Positions 1 through 10,500 of a DNA stretch of 64,000 nt are shown in pieces. Made by a program: the position numbers and the translations under genes. The notes under the pieces were generated by a model that was not told the DNA's origin, searched no databases, and worked only from the letters and a program-made list of their open reading frames with translations. The stretch is from Flavobacterium gelatinilyticum (GTDB taxonomy: Bacteria > Bacteroidota > Bacteroidia > Flavobacteriales > Flavobacteriaceae), in the NCBI RefSeq assembly GCF_027111295.1, contig NZ_CP114287.1, positions 5,146,001 through 5,210,000 on the forward strand, in the 5' to 3' direction. The first letter of the stretch is position 1; the number at the start of each line of letters is the position of its first letter.

Positions 1-50
1 AAGCCGGTTTAAAAGAAGGACTTTCAAACCAAAAATGGAATTGCGAATAA
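1..50 (+). CDS. possible 3' end of a gene entering from the left
   Basis: Reading from base 3, an open frame gives 15 residues (AGLKEGLSNQKWNCE) and stops with TAA at 48-50, directly before the stop codon of the convergent gene. The peptide looks like a natural protein C-terminus and the spacing fits a convergent gene pair, but 15 residues are too few to name a family. It could equally be non-coding. Confidence 0.35.
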   Translation, partial: AGLKEGLSNQKWNCE

Positions 51-617
51 TTATTCAACACACCTGATATTTTCTATAAAATACGTGTTAGGTTTGGTAA
101 CCTTGCCTGTAAGTTCAGAAGTAAGTTCGCTTTTTACGATATAATCTTCGGTATTAGTCAGGTATTTAATTCGCATAATCGAAATTGGCGATTTTTTAAG
201 CTCTTCGTAATTATCTTTCATAAACATAAAAATCCCGGTCGTAATACGATTGTCAAACCCTTTGTCATCACGAATTAAAGTACCGCAGTTTTCCTGATTG
301 ATGTGCATCAGGGTTACGATTTTTCCGTTTTCCAACTGTAAAAACACCTTCGAATTTTTATCAAAACAATTCGCCTTTATAAAATCGTTACTCTTTTGAA
401 TAAGCTGTAAATTTAAAGTAGGCAGACCATCCGTTTGAGCCAGTGCGAAAAAAACATAATTAAAGTTTCCTCCAAAATACTTTTCGCTCATCAGGTATTC
501 ATTTGTTATTTTGTAAGTACCAATAGAATCCGTTACGTTTGCACTGTATTCACATGGCTTTTGGGCAAATGCGGTAATCGTTAATAAAAAAAGAGTTAGT
601 GTAATTAGTTGTTTCAT
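51..617 (-). CDS. secreted protein of unknown function
   Basis: The protein has about 188 residues. It begins with a typical signal peptide (MKQLITLTLFLLTITAFAQ) ending in an AFAQ cleavage site, so it is probably periplasmic or surface located. I do not recognise the family; the mature part is mostly mixed beta/alpha and has a Cys near each end, so a disulfide is possible. The ATG at 617 is chosen over an in-frame start 21 bases further upstream because it begins directly at the signal peptide. It lies only 2 bases after the stop of the methyltransferase gene, so the two are probably co-transcribed with the AI-2E gene. Confidence 0.6.
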   Translation of the reverse strand: MKQLITLTLFLLTITAFAQKPCEYSANVTDSIGTYKITNEYLMSEKYFGGNFNYVFFALAQTDGLPTLNLQLIQKSNDFIKANCFDKNSKVFLQLENGKIVTLMHINQENCGTLIRDDKGFDNRITTGIFMFMKDNYEELKKSPISIMRIKYLTNTEDYIVKSELTSELTGKVTKPNTYFIENIRCVE

Positions 618-619
618 TT

Positions 620-1801
620 TTAAGTAATTTTTCTGCAAATTAAAACTATTTTGTTATCATTTTTATCAGTTGTAAAAAAACAATACATATTTCCTCCATT
701 TTTTATTTTCCACTTTTTTCGAATATTTTCTACTGTCTCAGGAAAATTGCGGGTCGTAACATTCGCCTGCTGATTCTGCAGTTCGTTTTTCATTTCATTC
801 TTGTTGTACGAAATTACTTTTTCGACCTCAAAGCTCCTTCCCGGAAAATCAATCAGAGTTTCAGATGTATATAAATGAGAATGTTTGTGCAGTTTGTGTA
901 TTTTGAAGGCAGTACTCACTTCGTCAAACCCTCCCGATTTCATAATTGCCGAATTGGGTTCGTACAAATATTTTTGAGGCAGATTGTAAGACGGAAATTC
1001 AGTCTCGGAACCTAAAACAAATTCAAAAGTTTCAGTTTTCTCTTTTAAAATATTAGCGGTTTTGATGGTGATTTCGCCCGAATAATTTTTATGAATTTCG
1101 AAAAGAAGTTCTTTGACCTCATTTTCTAAAGCGATAATATGAATGTTTTTTACAAAATTGAGTTCAGATAAGCCTGCTGTAATATCGAGCAAAGGTGCGG
1201 TTTTAATTAAAACAGAATCGGCTTTTTCTAAATAAAAATCCAGTAATTCCGGCACATTAGGCAGACAGTCTTTCAGCATAAAAACTTTGCCTTTTGCATC
1301 GTTTCTTCGGGATGGATCAATGTAAATCCAATCCCATTTTGATTTGGATTCTTTCAGGATATTTAAAGAGTCTCCCGCATAGCAAAAGCAGTTTTTTACG
1401 CCTAATTGTTCAAAATTATGTTTTACAATGGCAGACAAATCTTCATTTATTTCGCAGTGAGACACCGTTTCGAATTTCTTCGAAAAATAATAATCATCAA
1501 CACCAAAACCTCCCGTAAGGTCAATCAGCGATTTTCCTTCGATTAAAGAAGCTTTATATGCCGCCGTTTTTTCTGATGAGGTCTGCTCAACCGAAACTTT
1601 AGAAGGATAGATTATATTCTCTGCAGCAAACCAGGCCGGCAGTTTGTCTTTTGCTTTTCCTTTGGCTTCAATCTGGTTTAAAATTAAAATCCATTCCACC
1701 TCCGGGAACGGATTTTTTTGAAGCGCTAATTTTGTTATTGATTCACTGCTATTCAGCGTTATAAAATCCTGAATGCTTTTGCTTAAAATAGAAGTGTTCA
1801 A
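620..1801 (-). CDS. class I SAM-dependent methyltransferase with THUMP-like C-terminal domain
   Basis: This 393-residue protein carries a Rossmann methyltransferase core. SAM-binding motif I is DLTGGFGVD at residues 94-102, and motif IV is DPSRR at 162-166. The C-terminal part, roughly residues 310-393, resembles the THUMP-like domain of the PG_1098 family found across Bacteroidota. By family the substrate is probably an RNA, but no specific target is established. The start lies 3 bases after the stop of the AI-2E transporter gene, so the two are likely translated from one mRNA. The length and both motifs look intact. Confidence 0.8.
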   Translation of the reverse strand: MNTSILSKSIQDFITLNSSESITKLALQKNPFPEVEWILILNQIEAKGKAKDKLPAWFAAENIIYPSKVSVEQTSSEKTAAYKASLIEGKSLIDLTGGFGVDDYYFSKKFETVSHCEINEDLSAIVKHNFEQLGVKNCFCYAGDSLNILKESKSKWDWIYIDPSRRNDAKGKVFMLKDCLPNVPELLDFYLEKADSVLIKTAPLLDITAGLSELNFVKNIHIIALENEVKELLFEIHKNYSGEITIKTANILKEKTETFEFVLGSETEFPSYNLPQKYLYEPNSAIMKSGGFDEVSTAFKIHKLHKHSHLYTSETLIDFPGRSFEVEKVISYNKNEMKNELQNQQANVTTRNFPETVENIRKKWKIKNGGNMYCFFTTDKNDNKIVLICRKIT

Positions 1802-1804
1802 AGT

Positions 1805-2896
1805 TTAAATTCTTTCGGTTAAAATAGATATGACTTTATTATCCGGGAAAAATTCTTTTAAAATCACTTTAATCATCGTAAAAAGAGGAATTGCGATAAT
1901 CATTCCGACAATTCCAAAAGTAATACCGCTGATTAAAGTAATAAGGAATATTTCCAGCGGATGCGAATTTACGCTTTTTGAAGAAATTATTGGCTGGCTG
2001 ATATTATTATCGATAACCTGTACCAATAAAAAGCCGATAACGACATAAATAGTCGTTGGTAAAATTTCTGACTGGAAATCCTGTCCAATTAAACTAATCA
2101 TAGTTAAAAGTGCCGCCAGAACAGTCCCAATAATAGGTCCTAAATACGGAATGATATTTAAAATAGCACACAGGAAGGCAATTACAAATGCATTTTTGTT
2201 TCCAAATATTAGCAGAACAATTAAATATAAGATAAAAACAACGGTTAACTGCAGTAAAAGCCCAATAAAATAGCGTGTCAGGAAATGATTTATTTTGGTA
2301 ATTGAATTAAGGATTTTGTCTTCGTTTGAGTCCGGAAGAATTTTTCGGGCTGTGTTTTTAAAATCATCCTGATCTTTAATAAAGAAAAAAGTAATAAAGA
2401 AAACCGAAACCAGTCCCATTCCCATATCGGCTAAAAAGTTTAGGATCGAATTTATAAAACCCGTAAAATAAGTAAAATCCAGCATAGAGGTTATTTTGGA
2501 ATCTCTTAAAACTTTATTCAGATCTACATGCTGAATATTAAAGTAAGCCTCGATGCTCTGCTCTGTTTCCATAAACTGAGTCTGCAGCTGGTTAGTGTCT
2601 AAAAGTGCCAGATTATTGGCCTGCGAAATAATAAGCGGCACAAATAAAAAGATAAAACCGGTAAGCAGTAAAACAAAAAGAATAATCGTCATTGTGGCGG
2701 CAAGAGAATTACCAAATTTTAGTTTCTGTCTTAAAAACTGCACAAGCGGGTTGGCAATAAGACATAATAGAAGAGAAACACACAAATAAACAATTACAGT
2801 TTGTATTTCATATAAAAAGTATAAAACGATACCAATTATTAAGATCGTTGCTAAAGCTCTTAAAATTCCGTTCGAAATAGTTTTTGATGTTATCAT
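1805..2896 (-). CDS. AI-2E family transporter (PF01594-type membrane protein)
   Basis: A 363-residue integral membrane protein with about seven to eight hydrophobic segments. These include a pair near residues 10-55, one near 65-90, and the conserved C-terminal block containing LNIIPYLGPIIGTVLAAL (around 245-262), a signature of the AI-2E/YdgG/PerM family. Members have been linked to export of the quorum signal AI-2 or to Na+/H+ antiport, so the transported species here cannot be stated. It heads a tight leftward cluster with the THUMP-like methyltransferase. The length is normal for the family. Confidence 0.85.
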   Translation of the reverse strand: MITSKTISNGILRALATILIIGIVLYFLYEIQTVIVYLCVSLLLCLIANPLVQFLRQKLKFGNSLAATMTIILFVLLLTGFIFLFVPLIISQANNLALLDTNQLQTQFMETEQSIEAYFNIQHVDLNKVLRDSKITSMLDFTYFTGFINSILNFLADMGMGLVSVFFITFFFIKDQDDFKNTARKILPDSNEDKILNSITKINHFLTRYFIGLLLQLTVVFILYLIVLLIFGNKNAFVIAFLCAILNIIPYLGPIIGTVLAALLTMISLIGQDFQSEILPTTIYVVIGFLLVQVIDNNISQPIISSKSVNSHPLEIFLITLISGITFGIVGMIIAIPLFTMIKVILKEFFPDNKVISILTERI

Positions 2897-2960
2897 GTTT
2901 AAATTTAAAATTTAGATGATAAATATAGGAAAAAGCATTTTAAAATAGGTGCTCAAACAA

Positions 2961-2990
2961 AAAAAGCGGGATGATTCATCCCGCTTTTGT
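2961..2990 (-). terminator. rho-independent terminator of the M43 protease gene
   Basis: A 12-bp perfect GC-rich stem (AAAAGCGGGATG at 2962-2973 with CATCCCGCTTTT at 2977-2988, loop ATT) ends in a T-run when read leftward. It lies 17 bases after the protease stop codon and separates it from the AI-2E gene. Confidence 0.85.
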
Positions 2991-3006
2991 GTTCGTTTTT
3001 TATCAA

Positions 3007-3969
3007 CTATTGTGCAAAAGAAGCTCTTGCTCCTCCAGTTGTAAATATAGCTGCAATTCTGTTTTTCTGGCCAGTTGAGAACATGTACATAGCTGCGTCG
3101 TCAACATAATCCATGTAGTTCATGGTCATTTCTACCGGAGTACCAGAGCAGGTGCTGTAGTGCGGATAAGCAGGAACACCATAATTTTCTTCGTTATGAG
3201 TAGGTGTGTCAGCAACTAAATCGCTTCCGCAGGTTGCATCTCCCCAAATGTGGCGTAAGTTCATCCAGTGTCCTACTTCGTGAGTTGCTGTTCTTCCTAA
3301 GTTGAAAGGAGCATTTGCAGCACCTGATAATCCAAAATAACGAGGATCAATTACAACACCATCTGTAGCAGACGATCCGCCTGGAAATTGTGCGTAACCC
3401 AAAATACCGCCTCCAATTGTGCAGGACCACATATTAAGTTTAGTTGTTGGTGAAGTAGGAGCAATACCGCCCTGAGCTGTTTTTTTCATTGCATCGTTAG
3501 TTCCCCATGAAGTTTTTGTAGTCGATTTTCTAATTACCTGATCCAGTACAAACGTAATACCAATATTGGCTTTTACACCTGCAAAAAGAGCCGGTACGTT
3601 GTTGTAATCAGAATTTAGCGCATTAAAATCTTTGTTTAAAACATCAATCTGAGACTGAATCTGGGCATCAGAAATGTTTTGTGCAGCTGTTCTGTACAAA
3701 ACGTTTACCACAACGGGAATTTCGATTTTGCCGTTTACTAAACGGCCTGTGAATTTTCCATCAGAATGTGCAGCAGTAAATGCCTCAATTTGATTCATTT
3801 TGATTGCAAGAGCAGGATTTGCTTTTAATTGTGCATCAAGAACATCCTGAGTTGCGCAGGCACGACGGCTGGCTAGTGCAGATGCGTCTGTGCTGGCAGC
3901 TTCGGTTTGGTCACTTTGACAAGAAAACAGCACTAATGCTGTAATTGCAGTAATGATAACTTTTTTCAT
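3007..3969 (-). CDS. M43 (pappalysin-like) zinc metalloprotease, lipoprotein
   Basis: The 320-residue protein starts with a lipoprotein signal (LFSC, lipidated Cys at residue 17), so it should be anchored in a membrane. The extended metzincin zinc site HEVGHWMNLRH is complete at residues 230-240 (His230, Glu231, His234, His240). It is followed by the Met-turn region MNYMDYVDD at about 283-291. This is the M43B arrangement of cytophagalysin-type proteases. Several Cys residues in the catalytic part could form disulfides. There is no type IX secretion C-terminal domain. It is a single-gene unit with its own terminator, and the long 414-base upstream gap suggests separate regulation. Confidence 0.85.
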   Translation of the reverse strand: MKKVIITAITALVLFSCQSDQTEAASTDASALASRRACATQDVLDAQLKANPALAIKMNQIEAFTAAHSDGKFTGRLVNGKIEIPVVVNVLYRTAAQNISDAQIQSQIDVLNKDFNALNSDYNNVPALFAGVKANIGITFVLDQVIRKSTTKTSWGTNDAMKKTAQGGIAPTSPTTKLNMWSCTIGGGILGYAQFPGGSSATDGVVIDPRYFGLSGAANAPFNLGRTATHEVGHWMNLRHIWGDATCGSDLVADTPTHNEENYGVPAYPHYSTCSGTPVEMTMNYMDYVDDAAMYMFSTGQKNRIAAIFTTGGARASFAQ

Positions 3970-4383
3970 AATAATCGGGGTTTTTTGTTATAAAATATTA
4001 GTTTTGGTTAACCAGATCGCAATTTTATAACAAAATAATTTTGTAGCCAAATATTTATAATGAATTATTTGTGGGAATTTTTACGACCCCTTATAAAGTA
4101 AGGTTCTTAGAAAAATGTTAAAATTATTTTTGTGATTCTTTTTCTTACTTATTACTTTTTTATATGCAGTTTAACGTTATTATTTGCCGTTAATCGTGTT
4201 TTTGAATTACAATTTTTGGTTTTACTGCCTATGAGATGCAAAAAATCTAGTATTCAATAGCCTATTGAAGCCTATTTTCTTGCAGATTGGATTTATTTAC
4301 AGCCGAATTCTTCAGATCTAAAGTAACCATGAAATTCACGTTTCTTAAATATTTACATTTAAAAAAAAATAAAGTCAAAAAGT
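3970..4383. other. 414-base intergenic region with a palindrome and GCCTAT repeats
   Basis: No open frame of note. TTCAATAG (4253-4260) and CTATTGAA (4262-4269) form a perfect 8-bp inverted repeat around one base, and GCCTAT occurs three times between about 4227 and 4275. The leftward protease promoter must lie here, but I found no clean TAnnTTTG box. Confidence 0.4.
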
Positions 4384-4881
4384 TTACAAAGAAGTGATTT
4401 CATACAAGGCAATACTGGCCGCCTGTACTACATTCATACTGCTGTTGTTACCAAACATATTGATGTGGACAATTTGATGGGAAATTTTTAGAAGATCTTC
4501 GGAGATACCGCTGATTTCGCTGCCAATTAGAAGTGCAATTTTTTTGTCTTTAGGAAGTACAACTTCTTTCAGAGGTTTGCTGTTACTCGTGATTTCTAAA
4601 GCAATAATTTCGAAATCATTATTTTGCAGATATTCGATTAAAGCTTCGTTTTCTTCTATAACCTGATGCGGGACATGAAGATGCGTGCTTCTTGAAGTCT
4701 TATTGATTTTTCTGGGCGTAAGCGGAATATCTTTTCCTAAAAAGATAATATTTTCGACCCCGAAAGCCTCAGAAATTCGGAATAGTGAGCCAATATTCTG
4801 CTGAAAATAAATATGATCGCAAACCAGCGTTATCGGGAAAGTTTTTCGTTCAAACTGATTTTCTTCGTGAGTAAGCTGCAC
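4384..4881 (-). CDS. TrmH/SpoU-family RNA 2'-O-ribose methyltransferase
   Basis: A compact 165-residue SPOUT enzyme. All three SpoU motifs are present: NIGSLFRISEAFGV near residue 29 (motif 1, catalytic Arg), LLIGSEISGIS near 120 (motif 2) and NNSSMNVVQAASIALYE at the C-terminus (motif 3, SAM-binding knot). It lacks an N-terminal RNA-binding extension, so it is the minimal TrmH or TrmL-like type; a tRNA target is likely but not provable here. It is the last gene of the leftward run tsaD-rsmE-DUF4159-trmH, which joins three RNA-modification genes. Confidence 0.85.
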   Translation of the reverse strand: MQLTHEENQFERKTFPITLVCDHIYFQQNIGSLFRISEAFGVENIIFLGKDIPLTPRKINKTSRSTHLHVPHQVIEENEALIEYLQNNDFEIIALEITSNSKPLKEVVLPKDKKIALLIGSEISGISEDLLKISHQIVHINMFGNNSSMNVVQAASIALYEITSL

Positions 4882-4892
4882 TGTTTTTTAGA

Positions 4893-5531
4893 TTAATTGG
4901 TAAAGATATAATTGATGATATTGGCGCCCATTTTTAACGCTTTATCACGCGCACCTGCCGGATCGTTGTGTACTTCGGCATCTTCCCAGCCGTCACCAAG
5001 GTCGCATTCATAAGTGTACAACAAAACCAGCTTGTTTTCTACAAAAATACCAAATGCCTGCGGACGTGTTCCGTCATGTTCGTGAATTTTAGGAAGTCCG
5101 TTTGGAAAAGGAAACGGTTTTTGAAAAATAGCATGATTCGCCGGAATCTCCATTAAATTATTATTTGGAAATATCTTCTTAATTTCTTTTCGAATGTACT
5201 GATCCATTCCGTAGTTATCATCAATATGAAGAAAACCGCCTCCGTTTAGATAATTTCTTAAATTAGTTACATCAGAATCGCTGAATACTACATTCCCGTG
5301 TCCCGTCATGTGCACAAACGGGTACGAAAGCAAATCCGGATTACTCGGTTCTACAGTCGATGGTTTTGCTTTTATGCGCGTATTGATATTCGAATTGCAA
5401 AAACGAATTAAATTAGGCAGAGAAGTAGGGTTGGCATACCAGTCGCCCCCGCCGCTGTATTTTAATAAAGCAATTTCCTGAGAGAAGGAAGAAACGGAAA
5501 CCAGTACTAATAAGTAAAATAATTTTTTCAT
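4893..5531 (-). CDS. secreted DUF4159-domain protein
   Basis: A 212-residue protein with an N-terminal signal peptide (MKKLFYLLVLVSVSSFSQ). The rest is one DUF4159 domain, recognisable by the HMTGHGNVVFSDSDV block, GGGFLHIDDNYG and the HEHDGT segment. The fold is related to glutamine amidotransferase-like domains, but no biochemical role is established. It sits between rsmE and trmH, 11 bases from the latter, in a leftward operon, although its envelope location does not fit RNA modification. Confidence 0.8.
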   Translation of the reverse strand: MKKLFYLLVLVSVSSFSQEIALLKYSGGGDWYANPTSLPNLIRFCNSNINTRIKAKPSTVEPSNPDLLSYPFVHMTGHGNVVFSDSDVTNLRNYLNGGGFLHIDDNYGMDQYIRKEIKKIFPNNNLMEIPANHAIFQKPFPFPNGLPKIHEHDGTRPQAFGIFVENKLVLLYTYECDLGDGWEDAEVHNDPAGARDKALKMGANIINYIFTN

Positions 5532-5609
5532 AATAATTTAAATGATCCTGCGTGTTTAAACGCATTTTTTGTCGTTCCGGGGAATAACAAACTTACCCTT
5601 TTAATTTGT

Positions 5610-6314
5610 TTATTCATTAAAAAATACAACGCTGTGACACGCCACTACAGCAGCGGTTTCGGTGCGTAAACGTGTATTTCCTAACGTTACGGGCTGATAA
5701 TTATTTTCGACTGCCAATTTTATTTCCTTGTCCGAAAAATCTCCTTCAGGACCAATTAATAAGGTTACATCCTCATTGGGTTTCAAAGCTTCTTTCAGCG
5801 ATTTTTTATCGGTTTCTTCGCAGTGCGCGATAAACTGCTGTCCCTGATTTTTTTGTTTTATGAATTCTTTAAACGAAATCGCATCATTTAATTTAGGCAG
5901 ATACATTTCGTTAGACTGTTTCATGGCAGACAAAATGATTTTTTCAAAACGTTCTAAATTAATCACTTTTCGTTCAGAACGATCGCAGATAATGGGTGTA
6001 ATTTCCTGAATACCAATTTCGGTTGCTTTTTCCAGAAACCATTCAAAACGGTCGTTCATTTTGGTCGGCGCAACGGCCAAATGCAGTCTGAATTTTGGTT
6101 CAGGCGATTTTGTAACAGAGCGTACATCAACGATACATTTAGTATCAGAAGCCAGGGTAATTTCGGTTTCAAACAAAAAGCCGGCACCGTTTGTAACGTA
6201 AAGTATATCAGAATCTTTTTTTCGTAAAACCTTAATTATATGACGGCTTTCTTCTTTATCAAAAGAAAAACTTTCGGTTGTTTCGTCTATATCAGGATTA
6301 TAAAATAACTGCAT
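5610..6314 (-). CDS. rsmE: 16S rRNA (uracil1498-N3)-methyltransferase
   Basis: A 234-residue SPOUT methyltransferase that by family methylates U1498 of 16S rRNA using SAM. Seen in the sequence: an N-terminal PUA-like domain (about 1-70), the knot motif LLIGPEGDFSDKEI (about residues 187-200), and LGNTRLRTETAAVVA near the C-terminus. Length and motifs are standard for RsmE. The start lies 2 bases after the tsaD stop, which implies translational coupling with that gene. Confidence 0.93.
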   Translation of the reverse strand: MQLFYNPDIDETTESFSFDKEESRHIIKVLRKKDSDILYVTNGAGFLFETEITLASDTKCIVDVRSVTKSPEPKFRLHLAVAPTKMNDRFEWFLEKATEIGIQEITPIICDRSERKVINLERFEKIILSAMKQSNEMYLPKLNDAISFKEFIKQKNQGQQFIAHCEETDKKSLKEALKPNEDVTLLIGPEGDFSDKEIKLAVENNYQPVTLGNTRLRTETAAVVACHSVVFFNE

Positions 6315-6316
6315 AA

Positions 6317-7339
6317 TTAAAATTGAATTCTGGCTTTTGAAACTACTGCCGAAGTTTCAAAACGTTTAGATAAGTATTTTTGATACCCTACGATTCCAAT
6401 CATGGCAGCATTATCGGTAGTATATTCAAATTTAGGAATAAAAGTTTTCCAGCCGTATTTGCCTTCGCTTTCTTTTAATGTATTTCTAATGCCGGAATTG
6501 GCCGAAACACCACCGCCAATTGCGATTTGTGTAATTCCGGTTTCCTTAACGGCAAGTTTTAGTTTGTCCATTAAAATTTCGATAATCGTATGCTGAATCG
6601 AAGCACAGATATCATTCAGGTTTTCCTCGATAAAATTTGGATTTTCCTGTTTGTTTTTCTGAATGAAATATAAAATAGCTGTTTTTAGTCCGGAGAAACT
6701 AAAATCCAGTCCCGGAACTTTAGGTTTCGTAAAGGTAAAAGCTTTCGGATTTCCTTCTTTTGCATATTTATCAATCAAAGGGCCGCCCGGATAAGGCAGT
6801 CCAAGGATTTTGGCGCTTTTGTCAAAAGCTTCTCCAACCGCGTCATCAGTGGTTTCGCCAATGATTTCCATGTCAAAAAAACCGTTCACTTTTACGATCT
6901 GGGTGTGCCCGCCGCTAATGGTTAAAGCCAAAAAAGGAAACTCAGGTTTGTCATAACCTTCTTCATCAATAAAATGTGCCAGAATATGAGCATGCATGTG
7001 ATTTACAGCAATTAACGGAATTCCTAGCGCCAGCGATAACGATTTACTAAAAGATGTTCCTACCAAAAGCGAACCCATTAAGCCCGGACCTTGTGTAAAA
7101 GCAATAGCTTTTAGCTGTTCTTTTTGTACATTTGCTTTGCGAAGTGCGGCATCAATAACTGGAACAATATTCTGCTGGTGTGCTCTCGAAGCCAATTCGG
7201 GAACAACACCGCCATATTGATTGTGAATTAGCTGATTGGCCACAACATTTGAGAGAACTTTATCGTTATGTAAAACTGCGGCAGCAGTATCATCGCATGA
7301 ACTTTCGATGGCAAGAATAAAAACCTCTGAATTTTGCAT
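6317..7339 (-). CDS. tsaD: tRNA N6-adenosine threonylcarbamoyltransferase
   Basis: A 340-residue Kae1/TsaD protein that transfers the threonylcarbamoyl group to A37 of ANN-decoding tRNAs, acting with TsaB and TsaE, which are not in this window. The ASKHA nucleotide fold starts with AIESSCDD (residues 10-17). The metal site NHMHAH (His114 and His118) and the late DNAAMIG motif are present. It is the promoter-proximal gene of the leftward tsaD-rsmE-DUF4159-trmH run and is divergent from tamB. Confidence 0.96.
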   Translation of the reverse strand: MQNSEVFILAIESSCDDTAAAVLHNDKVLSNVVANQLIHNQYGGVVPELASRAHQQNIVPVIDAALRKANVQKEQLKAIAFTQGPGLMGSLLVGTSFSKSLSLALGIPLIAVNHMHAHILAHFIDEEGYDKPEFPFLALTISGGHTQIVKVNGFFDMEIIGETTDDAVGEAFDKSAKILGLPYPGGPLIDKYAKEGNPKAFTFTKPKVPGLDFSFSGLKTAILYFIQKNKQENPNFIEENLNDICASIQHTIIEILMDKLKLAVKETGITQIAIGGGVSANSGIRNTLKESEGKYGWKTFIPKFEYTTDNAAMIGIVGYQKYLSKRFETSAVVSKARIQF

Positions 7340-7367
7340 ATAAAGGCACGATTTTGGATTATATTTG
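7334..7367 (+). promoter_or_regulatory. candidate Bacteroidota promoter for tamB
   Basis: TATATTTG at 7360-7367 matches the -7 consensus TAnnTTTG. A TTG at 7334-7336 lies 23 bases upstream, slightly longer than usual. Transcription from here would give a leader of about 135 bases before the GTG start of tamB. Confidence 0.45.
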
Positions 7368-7509
7368 ACAAATAAATTTCTTAATTTTATTTGTGTAAAG
7401 CAGATGCCAAAATTAAAGAATTTTTATTAAAACAGCTGCTCTTTGCCTGTTCAAATTAAATTAACTCAAAACAACAACAATACAAGTTATCAAAAAAGTA
7501 AAAAAAATA

Positions 7510-10500
7510 GTGTCCAGATTCCTGATTGGCTTAATTTTACTTTTGCTGGTTCTTGCTATAACGTTGTCGCTTCCGGTTGTACAAACCAAAATAGCCAATT
7601 ATATTACCACGACGCTTAATACCGATTTTAAAACGGATATTACTATAGAACGAACAGCGATCAATATTTTTGGCGGTGTAAAACTCAAAAAAGTCCTTAT
7701 CCGCGATCATCATAAAAAGACTTTAATTTATTCTGAAATTATCAATACAGATATTTTAAGTATAAAAAGACTGCTCGACGGCGATTTGATTTTTGGAGAT
7801 ATTCGTCTGACGGGTTTAATTTTTAACCTGAAAACCTATAAAAACGAAGACGAAAACAATATCAATAAGTTTATTGCTTTGTTTGAAACAGATAAAAATG
7901 CACCAAAATCCAAACGAAAGTTTCTTCTAACAGCGAAAAACGCTTATATATCAAACGGGAATTTTTCTGTTGTAGATGAAAACAAAAGAACCCCGCAGTT
8001 TTTAGATTTTAAAAAACTGAATGCTTACATCAGTGATTTTAAAATTTACGGTCCGGATGTAAATACCATGATCCACAGGTTTTCATTTCTGGATCACAGA
8101 GGTTTGTATGTTTCTAACTTTGCCGGAAAATTTAGTTATACCAAAAAACAGATCAAAGTTGAAAATCTGGCGATCAAAACCAAAAGATCCTGGATTTACG
8201 GAAAAGCTATTTTAAATTATAAAGTAGAAGATTTTCTGGATTTTACAGACAAAGTACAGTTTGACGTAGCTTTGGACTCTTCGTCTATTGCGTCAAATGA
8301 CATTCGTTATTTTTATGACGGACTGGGTAAAAACCAGCATTTTAAGGTAAAAACCAAGTTAAAAGGGCCTTTAAATAATCTGAACTTAAATCATTTAAGA
8401 CTTACAGATACCAACGGATCGAAAATATTTGGAACAATTAATTTCAGAAACCTTTTAGGAACCAAAGAGCAAAAGTTCTCAATGGACGGAAAGTTCGATA
8501 AACTGATTTCGAGCTACGATAATCTGGTAGTTTTACTTCCGGGAATATTGGGTAAATCACTGCCAAAAGAACTTAAAAAAGTAGGTAAGTTTAATATCAT
8601 CGGAAAAGCGAAAGTATCGACTACAGATCTCGAAACCAATTTTAAGATGGCGACAGATCTGGGGAACGGTAAAGTCGAACTTCATATGAATAATATGGAT
8701 TTTATCGATAAAGCTTCGTATTCCGGGAATATTGTGCTCGAAAATTTCAATATTGGTGCTGTGCTTGACCGAAAAGATGTTGGCAAAACCACATTGAATA
8801 TAGATGTTGACGGAGTCGGCTTTACCAAAAAATATCTGAATACTATTGTAAAAGGAGATATCAGTAAATTAGATTACAATAAATACACCTATAGTAATAT
8901 TGTAGTCAACGGTAATTTTAAACTGCCTTATTATAAAGGTAAACTTTCTGTAAACGATCCAAATTTAAATTTGAATTTTGACGGTCTGGTAGATTTAAGC
9001 AGAAGGGAAAATCAATATGATTTTCATATCAACGTAGAGAATTCAGATTTAAGAAAACTGAAATTTATAAGCGATTCGATTTCACATTTCAAAGGTGACA
9101 TTGTAGTTCAGGTTACCGGAAATTCAATTGAAAATCTTCAGGGAAATATTTATTTAAACGATGTCGAATATCAGAACCCAAAAGAAACTTATATTTTTGA
9201 TTCGGTTACAGTAAGTTCTAATTTCGACGAAGATAAACTGAGAACCATAACCGTAAATTCCTCAGATATTGTTGAGGGAAAAATTGTGGGGAAATTCCAG
9301 TTTGCCCAATTAGATAAACTGGTTATGAATTCCGTTGGAAGTTTGTATACCAATTACAAACCCTACAAAGTTAAAAAAGGACAATTCCTGCGTTTTAATT
9401 TTCATGTATATAATAAGGTAGTAGAAATGCTGTATCCTGAAATGAAAATTGATTCCAGCACTGTGGTTCGTGGTAAGATAGATTCAGATTTACAGGAGTT
9501 TAAATTCGGATTTCGATCAAAACAGATTACGGCCGATAAAAATATCTTTGATAATATCCGAATCAGCATTGATAATAAAAACCCGCTTTATAATGCGTTT
9601 ATAGAACTGGATAGTATAAAAACACCGTATTATAAAATCCGTGATTTCAATTTAATCAATGTAACTTCAAAAGATACACTTTTTGTTCGTTCAGAATTTA
9701 AAGGAGGCGACAAAGGTCAGGATTATTTCAATCTGGATTTGTTTCATACCATCGATAAAAACAAAAACAATATCGTAGGGATTAAGAAGTCTGAAATGAA
9801 ATTTAAGGACTACTTATGGTATTTAAACGAAAATTCTGAAAAAGACAATCAGATTATTATTGATCAGTATTTTAAAAACTTTAATATTGATAATATCGTC
9901 CTGTCTCATGAAAATCAGAAGATCGATTTAAACGGTACTATTAAAGGAAAGGATTATAAAGATATTGTTTTGAACTTTGAAGATGTAGATATTAATAAAA
10001 TCACACCTTTTAATTCCAAGTTTGTCTTTAATGGTAATCTGAACGGGAACGTTAATTTTAAACAAAATAAAAATGTTTATCAGCCCACGGCCACCATTAA
10101 GATTGATCATCTCAATCTGAATAAAGTTGAACTGGGAACTCTGAATTTTGATATTTCGGGAGATGAAACCTTCAAGAAGTTTACGGTAAACTCTTCTATA
10201 GTAAATGGTTTTGCAGAATCGTTCCGGGCAAACGGTACTTTTGCTGTCGAGAATAAAGAAACGTTTTTAGATGTCAATTTAAAACTCGAAGGCTTTAATC
10301 TGGCGACTTTTGGAACTATTGGTGGTGATGTATTGTCGAACATACGAGGATCTGTTTCCGGAAATGCTGCTGTAGTAGGAAATTTAAACAAACCGGAAAT
10401 TAATGGCCGATTGTATGTTGAAAAAGCCGGAATGACCATTCCGTACCTAAATACAGATTACGAACTAAGCAACAGAACAGTAATCGACTTGACCGATGAA

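Noticed and set aside
10107..10439. Leftward 110-codon frame inside tamB
   Set aside because: Antisense to the conserved TamB frame, with no independent promoter or recognisable domain.
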